From contig NC_090746.1 in NCBI RefSeq assembly GCF_036898095.1, positions 104,722,331-104,786,330 of the forward strand: a DNA stretch of 64,000 bases, given 5' to 3'. Positions 1 through 11,401 of the stretch are shown one piece after another; within the stretch, counting starts at the first letter, position 1, and each line of letters opens with the position of its first letter. A program made the translations under genes and the position numbers. The notes under the pieces were generated by a model that saw nothing but the letters and a program-made list of their open reading frames with translations, was not told where the DNA came from and did no database searches. The stretch is from Palaemon carinicauda. Lineage: Eukaryota > Arthropoda > Malacostraca > Decapoda > Palaemonidae.

Positions 1-299
1 CTTTTTTGTGTGAAAATAGTTTGATAAAGTGTATTTTAGGTTATGCTCAATAAATTCATTAATGTGTTAGTTATTTTACCTTTAATATTACAGTGGTCTT
101 CTTTTTTTTTGTGAAAATAGTTTGATAGAAGTGTATTTTATAGCCTATGCTTATTTTTTAGGCCTACCATCAGAGTAGGATTAGCAGTACAGATTTGAGT
201 ATGATGTATCTTGGAATTGTTCTAAATATGATTTAAAAGGGCAATAAAGCAGACTCTGAAACTAAATGACGAAAAACTAAAATTTCAAAATAAACACTT
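1..299. repeat. AT-rich sequence with a direct duplication
   Basis: About 47 bp at the window start (GTGAAAATAGTTTGATA core) recur at roughly 98-150 with small changes, giving a direct repeat about 100 bp apart. No coding sequence is seen. It leads into the pyrimidine minisatellite that starts near 300. Confidence 0.6.
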
Positions 300-2700
300 T
301 TGTTAATACTAAAGTTACCTAATCTCACTTTTCCTATCTTTATCTTGACTATTCTTACCTTGCCTTATCATACCTTACCTAACCTACTGTTACCTTACCT
401 TACCTACTGTTACCATACCTCATCTTATCTACTTTTCTACTTTTATTTTACCTACCCTTACCTATCTACTGTTACCTTACCTACCCTTACTTATCTACTT
501 TTACCTTGTCTATCCATACCTTGCCTACTATCACTTTACCTAACCCCACCTTACCTAACCACACTTTACCTAACCTTAAATTACTTTACTTAATCTCACC
601 TAACCTCATACCACATACATGTACCTTACCTAACCACACCTTACCTTACCTTCTTTCACCTAATTTAAACTTACCTTACCTTACCTTACCTACTTGCCAC
701 TATCTTACTTTCCTCTACCTTACTTTCCCTTACCTTACTTGCCTCTACTTTACTAACTCTTAAATTACTTAATCTTACCTTACCTATCCATACTGTACCT
801 GTCCATAGCTTACTTACCCATACTTTACTTACTCTTATTTTACTTAGAGTTACTTACTCTCACCATAGCCACCCTTACCTTATCTTACCTACTCTTAACT
901 TACCTACCCATACCACACCTACTAATATCTTAGGCACCCTTCACACAAGCGGATTGATACTGCGTGTTTTTATCCGAGCGGGTTAGAAATCAATAAAGAT
1001 CATTGATGCCCTTCACTTACTGCCCTACTGGAAGAATTTCCGACCGGTTATTGTTCACTAACCGTCAGCACATCTAATCTGGCGATTCCAGCGTAGTGGC
1101 TTACAGAAATTACAAGGGCTCACTGGGAAAATCTCCTCGTATAACGACATGCCCCCTAACAAGTGGAAATTTCCATGTGGAAAACATCCAGTCGTGTGAA
1201 GTGAGCCTTACCTACCCTCAATATACCCTTCTACTCATACCTTCCTATTCCTACTTTACCAACTTCTACTTTACCTTCCCTACTTTACCAACTTCTACTT
1301 TACCTCACCTACTTTACCTACTTCTACTCTACCTACTCCTACTTTACCTATTTCTACTCTACCTACTCCTACTTTACCTATTTCTACTTTACCTACTCCT
1401 ACTCTACCTCACATACTTTACCTACTTCTACTTTACCTCCCCTACTTTACCTACTTCTACTTTACCTCCCCTACTTTACCTACTTCTACTTTACCTCCCC
1501 TACTTTACCTACTTCTAATTTACTTACACCTACTTTACCTACTTCTACTTTACCTCTTCTAGTTTAACTCATCTACTTTACCTCTTCTAGTTTAACTCAT
1601 CTACTTTACCTCTTCTAGTTTACCTCTTCTACTTTGCCTACTTCTACTCAACCTCCCCTACTTTACCTACTTCTACTTTGCGTACTTCTACTTTAACTCT
1701 TCTACTTTACCTACTTCTACTTTATCTACTTCTACTTTATCTACTTCTACTTTACTTCCCCTACTTTACCTACTTCTACTTTACCTACTCCTAGTTTACC
1801 TACTTCTACTTTACTTACTCCGACTTTACCTACTTCTACTTTATCTACTTCTACTTCACCGCCCCTACTTTACCTAGGTCTACTTAATATCCCCTAATAT
1901 GCCTACTTCTACTTAACCTACTTCTACTTCATCTCCCCTACTTCTACTTTACCTACTCCTACTTTACTTACTCCTAATTGACCTACTTCTACTTTACCTC
2001 TCCTGCTTAACCTACTTCTACTTTACCTCCCCTACTTTACCTACTTCTACTTTACCTCCCCTACTTTAACAATTTCTACTTTACCTACCCTCCTTTATCT
2101 ACTTCTACTTTACCTACTTGTACTATACCTACTTCTATTTCATCTCCCCTACTTTACCTACTTCTCCTTTACCTACTTCTCCTTTACCTACTTCTCCTTT
2201 ACCTACTCCTACTTTACCCACTTGTATTTTACCTCCTCTGCTTTACCTACTAATACTTTACCTCCCTTACTTTACCTCTCTTACTTAACCTCCCTTATTT
2301 TACCTCTCTTACTTTACCTCCCTTACTTTACCTACTTCTACTTTACCTGTCATACTTTACCTGCCTTACTTTACTTACTGTTACTTTACCTGCTGCTACT
2401 TTACCTCCCCTACTGTACCCCCCCCCCCACACTTTGCCCCCCCCCCACACTTTGCCCCCCCCCCCCCCCCCACACTTTGCCCCCCCCCTACTTCACCTCC
2501 TCCTAATTTTACTCTTTCCGCTTCACCTCCTCCTACTTTACCTCCCATATATTATCTATTTGTACTTTACCTCCCATACATTACCTACTACTACTTTACC
2601 TCCCATAGTTTACCTACTTCTACTTTACCTCCCGCACTTTACTTACTTCTGCTTTACCTCCCGTACTTTACTTACTTCTACTTTACATCCCCTAATTTCT
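300..2700. repeat. Degenerate pyrimidine-rich minisatellite
   Basis: The plus strand consists of imperfect tandem copies of motifs such as TACCTACTTCTACTTTACC, almost free of G. The unit drifts: TTACCTAACC-type units before 930, CTACTTCTACTTTACCTC after 1200, and C-homopolymer blocks at about 2417-2486. Open frames over the array (Leu/Pro/Tyr/Thr-rich) follow from the repeat composition and are not taken as genes. A 275-bp MITE interrupts it at 933-1207. Confidence 0.9.
933..1207. mobile_element. Harbinger-type MITE inside the minisatellite
   Basis: This 275-bp non-repetitive segment begins GGCACCCTTCACACAAGCGG and ends with a sequence whose reverse complement begins GGCTCACTTCACACGACTGG, giving imperfect terminal inverted repeats of about 24 bp that share an exact CTTCACAC core. 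A TTA trinucleotide lies on both sides (930-932 and 1208-1210). TTA-type 3-bp duplications and GGC..TTCACAC termini are typical of PIF/Harbinger elements. No transposase is present, so it would be non-autonomous. The superfamily call is from terminus and duplication only. Confidence 0.6.
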
Positions 2701-2803
2701 CTGTTGGAGAGTAAAAGGTAATTTTTTTCACTAATGCCCTCTCAATGTTTGGTCTTTAACAATAATCTTTATACTTAATATATTTTTATGTTGATTGTTA
2801 TAG

Positions 2804-2961
2804 TTATACAAATCTATTAATTCAACAGAACAAGAGTCATGGACAGCTGTACAACTTTGATGGAGGCAACTACATTATAACTTCACCTAAGAGTAGAAAG
2901 ACTCCAAATAGTAGTCCTCATAGCTATAGAAAGACTTCAGTCTTCGACCTCTTAGACTTAG
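2804..2961 (+). CDS. Candidate internal exon of an unidentified host gene
   Basis: An open segment is bounded by a plausible acceptor (T-rich tract then TAG at 2801-2803, or a weaker CAG ending at 2828) and a good donor, G|GTAAGG, at 2961/2962. Read in the frame of AAC at 2829 it has no stop and looks protein-like: HGQLYNFDGGNYIITSP near its start, then a Ser/Lys/Arg-rich stretch, ending SVFDLLDL with one base left over (phase 1). The composition is unlike the surrounding repeats. I do not recognise the protein. E1 begins 200 bp downstream and would lie in the following intron. Chance open sequence cannot be excluded. Confidence 0.4.
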
Positions 2962-3159
2962 GTAAGGAACAATCAAAGTTTGTTATACTGGCCAATGTTT
3001 TAATTATAGGCTTGTATGTGAAACACTTTTTGGGATGGGACGGGCTATTCCAGGTAGTTGAAACCCATTGGTAGGTAAAGAGAAAAACCCAAAATCCTTG
3101 GATATGTAATATGGGTGAGGTTATGCTATATTAAGTCCCAGTTTCTTCCTTTTTTCCTA
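2962..3159. other. AT-rich flank before E1
   Basis: Putative intronic sequence downstream of the candidate donor at 2962. It contains no recognisable gene or repeat and ends in a T-rich stretch where E1 starts. Confidence 0.4.
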
Positions 3160-3193
3160 TTTGTTCCGTAACCGAAATACAAACCACACTTTT

Positions 3194-3267
3194 TACATGG
3201 GGTATTACTTTCGGCGTAGCTAAAATGACGAGCCATTAGATTTTTAACAAGGGTTAACTACCCTCTC
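3194..3267 (+). repeat. E1 left terminal inverted repeat
   Basis: A 74-bp segment beginning TACATGGGGTATTACTTTCG and ending at CCCTCTC. It matches the reverse complement of 11402-11475 with only a few differences. The outer 34 bp (3160-3193) are not in the inverted repeat but are complementary to the left half of the ICR. Confidence 0.9.
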
Positions 3268-3370
3268 ACTGATGATCAGACCTGTCTGTCTCACCCTTGT
3301 ATTTTTGCCAGCCTTAATTTTTTTGCTTTTTCTTACAGCATGTGTGTTTGGAAGTTGGCCTCTCTCTACC

Positions 3371-6300
3371 ATGCGGCAGTGCCCTGAACTACCCTACCGC
3401 CCTTGTGGGACGTTCATGTCGGCGGTCGAGACGGACCCTCACACCTTGTGTCTGTACTGCAGAGGTCAACGGTGTGATAGGGATAAAACTTGTAGTGAGT
3501 GTAGGGAGTGGTCTACCTCCCAGTGGGAGAGGTTTTCCCGGCGCATAAGAAGAAATCTAAGTGTGACTTTTCTCCTTCAAGGGCTTCCTTGAAGAAGGAA
3601 GGTTCCAAAGACTCCTCTTCCGTTGCCCGAACCTCCTCCGAAGCTCCCACTCGATCAGTCTCTCGTGAGGGGCCGTCGAGTGGTAGCGGAGGCCTTTCTT
3701 TTGTTGACCAACCTCGGGGTTCGGGAGAGGGAGTTGCCTCCCATAGCGAGGCAGCTCCTCCTCATTCTCCGGGGGAGGATATTGATATTGATGACTCTGT
3801 TGCTAACAATGATCTTTTGCAGCTTTGGGGTCCCTTGGGGCTTAAGGGCTCGCCCTCCAGGGAAGCCCTGTTTGACCTGATCCAGTTGGGTGTGGCTGTC
3901 AAACAGTCGCCAGTAATAGCAGCGGTAGATCCTCTGTCTATTGTCGACGTTGTTATGGCAGAGGCTCCCGACGGGTCGGGTCAAACCCCTGCTGTTGTTG
4001 TGGATGTTGCTGAAGGCTCAGTTCCCCCCTCCGAACATCCTTCGAGGAAGGAGCTGGGTCCAACGGTCTCTCCTGCGGGTGATTCTCCCCCTCGGGGGAG
4101 TTCACTGACAGAGACTCCTCTTCGGAGGACCGACGATGGTGTTGCTGCCCCTCGAGGTTGTCTTCGCCATAAGGCTCGCCCCCCTCTTCGCCATAGAGGC
4201 CTTCCTTCCCCTTATAAGGGAGTTAGGAGGTGCCTCTTCGGTTATCCCCTTCAACGTCCCCCGCAGAGGATCCTCCTCGACGTGAGCAGACCGTTGCAGG
4301 TGCATCGCTAGACCTCTCAGCAGATCGTTCGCGATCTCCCACGCCTGCCAGACCTGTTAGTCTTCCTTCTCCGTTCCTGGACGCAGATGCGCAGTGGGCG
4401 CCAACGCACCTCGTTTTCCAACGGGCACCGGTCCCTTCGGGGCAAAAGAGCTTATCTCACAATGTGAGTAAGTCCCTTAAGTGCCAGGTTTTACCTGCGA
4501 GCCCACGATCTCCTCTGCGCTCGCGCACAGTAGTGCGCAAGCACTCTCCTGCTGTAGCTGTGGACCAGATCTCTTCGGACTCAACGCGCCAGCGATCTCC
4601 TGTAGCCGAGTCATCTCGCCGTAGATCTCCTGCTCGCCAGCGCTCACCTGCGCGCCAGCCCTCGCCTGCGCGTCAGCGCTCACCTGCGCGCCAGCCCTCG
4701 CCTGCGCGTCAGCGCTCTCCTGCTCGTCAGGGATCTCCTGTGCGCCAGCGCTCTCCTGCTCGCCAGCGCACATCTGCGCGTCCTGTTCCTTATGCGCGCC
4801 ATGCGCGCCAACGTTCGCCCGGGCGCCCACGATCTCCGGATCTGGCCGCAGGCAAGGAGATTATTCTTTTGCCTCCTCGCCGACGATCTCCTGCGCACCC
4901 TCAGAAGTCGCCCACGCGCCAGCCTTCGCCTGCGTGCCATCGCGCGCACTCACCTGTGCGCACTTCTAGACTGGTACGAGTCTCTGCACACCCGTGTGCC
5001 CACGAGAAGTCTCCTGTGCACTCCCACAAGCATTCGCCTTTGCATGCCACTACACCTTCTGGTCCTGTGTCCCAGCTGATATCTCCTGACCGCCCAACTG
5101 CGCGCCAACGATCTCCCGTGTGCCCGCGCGATTCTTCGCCTGCGAGCAAGTGCTCTCCAACGCTCCCGCTCGCCCATACTTCAGATCACCAAAGGTCTCC
5201 TACGCGCCCACGCGCTAACTCACCTGTGCTCAGTTGGTCACCTTCTCGCCCTACGCGTCCACGCGCTAACTCGCCTGTGCGCAGTCGGTCGCCTTCTCGC
5301 CCTACGCGCCATCGCTCGCCAACGCGCTATCGCTCGCCAACGTGCCATCGCTCCCCTGCGCGCCGTCATTCTCCTGGCCGCCAGCGCTCACCCTCACAAC
5401 CGCGCGCACCCTCACCTGTGCGCCCACGCGCACTTTCACCTGCACACCCACGCGCCCACTCGCCCGCGCGATTCTTCGCCTGCACGCAAGTGCTCTCCAA
5501 CGCGCCTGCTCGCCCATACTTCAGATCACCAAAGGTCTCCTACGCGCCCACGCGCTAACTCGCCTGTGCTCAGTTGGTCACCTTCTCGCCATACGCGCCC
5601 ACGCGCTAAATCGCCTGTGCGCAGTCGGTCGCCTTCTCGCCCTACGCGCCATCGCTCGCCAACGCGCCATCGCTCGCCAACGCGCCATCGCTCGCCAACG
5701 CGCCATCACTCGCCAACGCGCCATCGCTCCCCTGCGCGCCGTCATTCTCCTGGCCGCCAGCGCTCACCCTCACAACCGCGCGCACCCTCACCTGTGCGCC
5801 CACGCGCACTTTCACCTGCACACCCACGCGCCCACTCGCCCGCGCGCCCACTCGCCCACGCGCACGCTCGCTCACGCGCATCCGCGCTTTCATCCACGCC
5901 CGCCCGCGCGCACGCTCGCTCACGCGCATCCGCGCTTTCATCCACGCCCGCCCGCGCGCATGTGCGCCAACGTTCTCCCGCACGCGAATCCGCGATTTTA
6001 CCATCGCGCGAGCGCCAGCGCGATCTCGACCGCGATTCTTGCTGGGTTCCGCAGCACGGGCAACCTTGCGAGTCTTCTGGAGCGCGTACTTCCAGATCAT
6101 CGTCTTCACGATCTCCACCCCGTAAGCGCAGAACAGAACAACTTGCAGGAGGAGGAAGAATCGGCAGAGAGGTCTAGGCAACACTCTTCTTTTCAGGCAG
6201 GCCCTGTGGTGTCTACTCCTAAGGATCGCCCGATCCTCTTCCCTCCAGCAGGAGTCGTTGACAATGCTCTGTCAGCCGTCAGCCATGGTTTGTGTCCCTG

Positions 6301-7775
6301 ATCAAAGCGGTCGTCCAGGCTGTTAAGCCAGCCCTTGCTGATCTAGGCCTCAAACCAACGGCAGCCTCGTCTCCGCTGAAGAGAAGGATAGGAGTAGACT
6401 TCGTGGTGACGTCTCCTAGGGCTAAACTGGCTCCCAATATGTCCGTCAGGAAGGCCCCTTCCTCCTCTCAGACGTTTCCTCCTTCTCCTGTGGATGAAGC
6501 CTTTCCGTCCTTAGGAGAGTCCAGCGAGGCGAGACATTCTCCCACGGCACCAATGGGAGGAACCCCACCTCGAGTAGGAGAATCATCTCGTATGGGAGCA
6601 GAGAGGAGCCCTCAGACTTCTTTACTGGAGTCCTGTATTCCTCCTAGGAGGGAGCCCAAGGACTCGAAGACCATCCCAAATTCTTCATCCCGGATTCGAC
6701 CAGAGCCAGCAAGACCCCAGGAGAACATCCACGTGTCCCCCCAAGTAGAGCAGCTGGGGACAGGAGACTTTGCTGCCAGTCCACAAGGAGGAGAGCTGCA
6801 TGAGTCGGAGCATGACTTCTGGCAGGCCCTGAATCTGATGAGGCAACTCAACAGGTTCGAGGATCCGGAGACAACCCTCGCGAAGGCAAGGATGAAGTTC
6901 TGGACCAAGTTTACGGCACTCAAAAACCTCCGAAGGCTAGTGCGGCTCTGCCCTGGTCCCAGGGGGTGAAGAGTGCCAGAGACAAGGTTGAGAGCCAGCT
7001 CTTCGAACTCGCTTCCTCCAGCCGTTCCTCTGCCGGTAACAAACTACTCCCACTTCCTCGTGTACAACAGAGGAGGTACTTTGAGATCATGGGGGTGTCT
7101 TGTTTAGCTCTTCCTCTCCACCATTCTGTGGAAGAGCTTTCCAGGGGAATTTTTCCTGAGAAACTCTCCGTCTGGCAGGTGACATTCTCGACTATAGAGA
7201 TCTGGAGCCAGGAGAAAGTTGCAAAGTGTGCCATGCAAGCCACTTCATGGCTGGATGTCTGGCTGGGGTCTCTGGGCATCCTGTTGCGATTCGAGGACTT
7301 GTCCAAGGAGAGCACCAGGAAGGCCATGGAGACTTTTCTCCTCTCGGGTACGCGCACCATCGAGTTTCTAGCTCACCAAGTTTCGAACTTGTGGGCAAAC
7401 ACGATCTTGAAGTGTCATGATGCGGTGACCGAGAGATTCCACTCGAAGGTCCCAGCCGTGGATGTCTGCAAGCTCAGACACACTTCCATCCTTGGAAAGA
7501 GCCTGTTTGAGCCCAAGGATGTGGAACGGACAGCTGAGAGGTGGAGGAAATCGAATCACGATTCTCTCCTCCAAAGGGCTCTTACATCCAGACCCTACAA
7601 GCCTCCAGCACCTCAACAACAATAGCCTCGTCAGTCTAGGACATCGAAACCGGCCCCTGCAGCAAAGGCAAAAGTGTCCAAACAGCAGCCCTTTCCTGCC
7701 AAGGACAGGAAGGGCGGAAAGTCCTCCAGGGGAGGCAAGAATCCTAGAGGGAGCGGCCGAGGCCACAAACGCTAG
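3371..7775 (+). pseudogene. gag: E1 ORF1, Gag-like protein (frameshifted)
   Basis: The likely start is ATG at 3371 (MRQCPELPYRPC). A Cys-rich module follows: two spaced Cys, then DPHTLCLYCRGQRC and CSEC, which also occurs in E2 and E4 and probably binds zinc (inference). The frame then moves to a Ser/Pro-rich acidic region (about 3560-4260), an Arg-Ser-Pro repeat domain (about 4585-5960), and a structured C-terminal half (about 6290-7625, with FWQALNLMRQLNRFEDPE and MKSARDKVESQLFELASS) matching the E2 Gag C terminus in position and style. After an in-frame TAG at 7623 the basic RG-rich tail (SSRGGKNPRGSGRGHKR) ends at TAG 7773-7775. Several frameshifts and stops break the frame. The role inferred from the family is nucleoprotein assembly around element RNA. 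Confidence 0.8.
4585..5960 (+). repeat. Tandem coding repeats for an RS/SP-rich Gag domain in E1
   Basis: Short units of 18-30 bp encode RSPARQ, SPTRHR and similar hexapeptides dozens of times, alternating Arg and Ser-Pro like the RS domains of SR splicing factors. A larger duplication with a 340-bp period covers about 5126-5460 and 5466-5836. The second copy gained two more 18-bp units (CGCCATCGCTCGCCAACG). A 48-bp unit is duplicated again at 5866-5960. These expansions change frame between copies, so the antisense and shifted open frames here are composition artefacts. Confidence 0.85.
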
Positions 7776-7789
7776 GATTGGCAATCCCC

Positions 7790-10696
7790 CTACATGGCCA
7801 CCAGTGGGGGTATGCCTACAAAGTTGCGCGTTCATGTGGCAGCAACTCTGGGCCGATTCCTGGACGTTCTCGACGATCAGCCAAGGATATCGCGTTCCGT
7901 TCATTACATATCTACCTCCCCTGACAGCGAATCCAGTGCCGTTGAGCTTCTATGCCATGGGATCGGCAAAGGGGCTAGCCCTTCGGGAAGAAGTCGAGAC
8001 CATGCTCAAGAAGGATGCTCTCCAAGAGGTCGTTGACGGCTCCCCAGGCTTCTTCAGTTGACTCTTTCTTGTAAAGAAGGCGTCTGGAGGCTGGAGACCA
8101 GTCATCGACCTCTCAGACCTGAACAAGTTTGTCAAACAAACTTCGTTCAGCATGGAGACAGCAGAGACGGTCAGACTTGCAGTGAGACCGCAAGACTTCA
8201 TGTGCACACTGGATCTAAAGGACTTGTACTTCCAGATCCCAATCCATCCGTCTTCCAGGAAGTACTTGAGATTCAGCCTAGACAACAAGATCTACCAGTT
8301 CAAGGTGCTGTGTTTCGGTCTCTCCACAGCACCACAGGTGTTCACCAGAGTGTTCACCCTGATATCTTCGTGGACACACATGATCGGCATCCGTCTCCTT
8401 TGCTATCTGGACGACTGGCTGATCCTGGCAGACTCGGAGTCGACCCTTCTTCGACACCGAGACAAGCTTCTGGAACTTTGCCAAGATCTAGGGATCATGA
8501 TAAATCTCGAGAAGTCTTCTCTGCTTCCATCTCAACGACTGGTATATCAAGGCATGATATTGGACACCAATCTCCACAAAGCCTTTCCATCAGACGACAG
8601 GATAGCAAGGCTGAGGAGGGTCGCAGAGCCTTTCCTCAGACGAGAAGAGGTCACCTTTCCTCCTTGGCCCGTCTAGTTCCAAACGGCCGCCTCAGGATGA
8701 GATCCCTGCAATGGCTGCTCAAGTCCAGGTGGAATCAAGGCTACGATTCCCCTGAGATTCTGGTCCCTATGGGGCCTGCGGAACGGATGGACCTGCAGTG
8801 GTGGTTGACCTGACCGACGGAAACCTTCGAAAGGGAGTGGATCTTCTCGTCCCCCCCCCCCCCTCGGATTTGATGCTGTTCTCGGACGCGTCAACAGAAG
8901 GGTGGGGGGGCCCACGTTCTGAACCACAGGATCTTAGCTCTATGGTCAGAATCAGAAAAGTACCTCCACATCAATCTGCTAGAAATGAAGGCCTCATATC
9001 TGGCCCTTCAACAGTTCCAACAGACCCTGGCAGGTCACTCTGTAGTGGTGATGAGTGACAACACCACAGTAGTGGCTTATATCAACAAGCAGGGAGGTAC
9101 CTTTTCACAACAGCTATCCCATCTTGCAGTAGAGATTCTGAGATGGTCAGAAGTCCACTCGATACCACTATCAGCTCGCTTCATTCCGGGCGAAAGGAAT
9201 GTGCTCTCCGACAGTCTGAGCAGAGCTTCGCAGATAGTGAGTACCGAGTGGTCTTTGGATCCTCTAGTAGCCAACAAAGTCCTGACTTTGTGGGGTTCCC
9301 CGACAGTGGACCTGTTCGCAACAGCCTTGAACTTCAAGCTGCCACTGTACTGCTCCCCAGTCCCGGACCCCAAGGCACTCTGACAAGATGCCTTCCAACA
9401 ACGGTGGGACAACATCGACGTCTACGCCTTCCCACCGTTCTGTCTGATGAGAAGGGTGCTCAACAAGACCAAACTATCGGTCAACCTGTCAATGACCTTG
9501 ATAGCTCCGCTATGGCATCATGCAGAGTGGTTCCTGGACCTTCTGCAGCTCCTGACGGAACTCCCAAAAGAACTCCCCCCACGACACGAGCTACTCAAGC
9601 AACCACACTGCAACATCTTCCACAAAGCTGTAGCTCCTTCGACTTCACGCCTGGAGACTATCCAGCATCTCCTCACAGAGAGAGGCTTTTCGCAACAAGT
9701 TGTGGAGAGGATGTCTCGACACCTGTGAAAGTCATCTGCAGGGGTCTACCAGGCAAAGCGGAGAGTCTTCTGTGGTTGGTGTTGTGGGAGGGGTATCTCT
9801 CCACTCGATGACACTATTCCAGCAATAGCGTAGTTTCTTGTATATTTGCGGGAGGAAATGCGCCTTTCGGTCTCGGCGGTGAAAGGCTATCGCTTAGCCT
9901 TAAGCCTGGCCTTCACGCTGAAAAGAATAGACATTTCTTCCTCGCTGGAACTTTCTTTGCTTATACAAAGCTACGAACTTACCTGCCCTCGGTCAGAAGT
10001 GAGACCTCCTCCATGGAACATGGTTCGGGTTCTCAGGGCTCTTAAGAGACCTCCGTTCGAACCATTACGCCAGGCTTCTGATCGTCACCTGACTTGGAAG
10101 ACGGTGTTCCTGCTTGGTCTGGCTTCAGCCAAGCGTGTCGGTGAACTTCATGGTCTCTCGTACGACGTTGCCCATTCAAGGGGATTGGGGGAGGTAACGT
10201 TAAAGTTCGTTCCTGAGTTTGTTGCTAAGACTCAAAATCCTGGAGTTCCGGACCCACGGTTCGACTCCTTCAGGATTTTGAGTCTTCGATCTGTAACAGA
10301 TGACCCAGACCATCTCCTACTATGCCCAGTAAGGAGTCTGAGGCGTTATCTTAAAAGAACAGCTGCAGTTCGTCCTCACGTGCAAGCCCTGTTTGTGAGC
10401 ACAGGAAGGACGAAGAAGAGGATCACGAAGAATATCATCTCAGCTTGTATTCGAAGGGTCATCCATCATGCCCTGAATCCAGACTCTCCTCCGTCACGTC
10501 GCCCTAGAGCACACGATGTCAAGGCATCGTAACGTCCCTGGCATTCAAGAGAAACTTCTCTGTGACGCAGGTGCTACAAGCTGGGGTCTGGAAGCGTCAA
10601 ACGACCTTCACAGCCCACTACCTGCAGGCTGTGACCCACAGGAGCCTCGATACTTTCTCTATCAGCCCTGTGGTGGCTGTCCAACAGCTGGTCTAA
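7790..10696 (+). pseudogene. pol: E1 pol: reverse transcriptase, RNase H, Dam-like region and tyrosine recombinase (broken)
   Basis: RT: VKKASGGWRPVIDLSDLN, TLDLKDLYFQIPIHP (motif A), CFGLSTAPQVFT (motif B) and YLDDW (motif C, 8404-8418). RNase H: LFSDAS, LLEMKA, SDNTT and SDSLSR supply all four acidic positions. The next segment, with DLFAT, YAFPPF and a WF motif, is the region called a Dam-like methyltransferase in DIRS elements. YR follows from about 9640 in the same frame as RNase H: AKRVGELHG holds the first catalytic Arg, HDVK has Lys where the HxxR Arg is expected, and AHYLQAV holds the Tyr. Lesions include TGA at 8059, frameshifts near 8660, 8812, 8903-8909 (G run) and 10530, TGA at 9381 and 9726, and TAG near 9832. 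The frame overlaps the gag end. Confidence 0.88.
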
Positions 10697-11177
10697 CCTC
10701 AGGCTCCTTAATGGACAGGTAGAAAAAGGTTGAGAGCATTGTTACCAGTTTTAGACTGCATGAATGAAAAAGTATGTCTGGCCCTTACTCTTTTCTTCAT
10801 CCTCCCCTCTCTTGGGGAAAGCAGCATCCTGGGTTCTCTGCATAGCTGACCTCAAACCACTGCAGGTAAACCATGCTTCCTTGTGTTCCTAGTATTAATA
10901 TAATACTGTCGTGTCCCCCATACCCTGACGAGGTGGTATTGGGAACGTCCTAACCTAGAATTCCATCTAAAGGACTTCAGGTCAACTTCCTAGGACGAGT
11001 CACACTTCATTCCTTCACACACAAGCTTATGTAGGCCGCATGTTCCTTGCGGAGCAAGGAATTTGCGAGGTGCAGGGACTCCTTTTCTCGAGTGCCACTC
11101 ACTCGGATTCTGAGTCCCCGGGCAAAAGCCAAAGCTAGTAAGGCTGGGACTTTCCACCCTACCTAAGGGTTAAGTCA
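10697..11177 (+). other. E1 3' non-coding region
   Basis: About 480 bp between the end of YR and the ICR. No open frame or conserved domain is seen. It has CT-rich stretches and would be 3' untranslated sequence of the element transcript. Confidence 0.6.
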
Positions 11178-11280
11178 CCCCATGTAAATAGCGTGGTTTG
11201 TATTTCGGTTACGGAACAAATGACAAATTCGGAGATAATTTGTATTTTTCTTAACCATACAAACCTTGGCTATTTACACA
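11178..11280 (+). repeat. E1 internal complementary region (ICR)
   Basis: The left half, CCCCATGTAAATAGCGTGGTTTG through GGAACAAA at 11220, is the reverse complement of the left element end (3160-3200). The right half (11217-11280) is nearly the reverse complement of the right end (11471-11533). In DIRS elements this region is thought to template completion of both ends and circularisation. The overlap at 11217-11220 marks the predicted circle junction. Confidence 0.88.
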
Positions 11281-11401
11281 TATTTGCCCGCCAGCCCTGT
11301 CCCCCGTGAAGTCCTACCTCTAAGCGAAGTGAATCAGTTCACCGGTGTGTGAGGGGGGAGGGGTAGCTAGCTACCCCTCCCCTAACCCCTCGCTAACTAG
11401 C

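Noticed and set aside
300..930. Possible telomeric (CCTAA)n tract
   Set aside because: Units are irregular TTACCTACC/TTACCTAACC mixtures rather than uniform TTAGG, and the tract is interrupted and merges into a TACTTCTACTTTACC array.
3655..5949. Antisense frames over the E1 gag repeat region
   Set aside because: Their Ala/Gly/Arg/Glu repeats mirror the sense Arg-Ser-Pro units; the GC-rich repeat has few stops on either strand.
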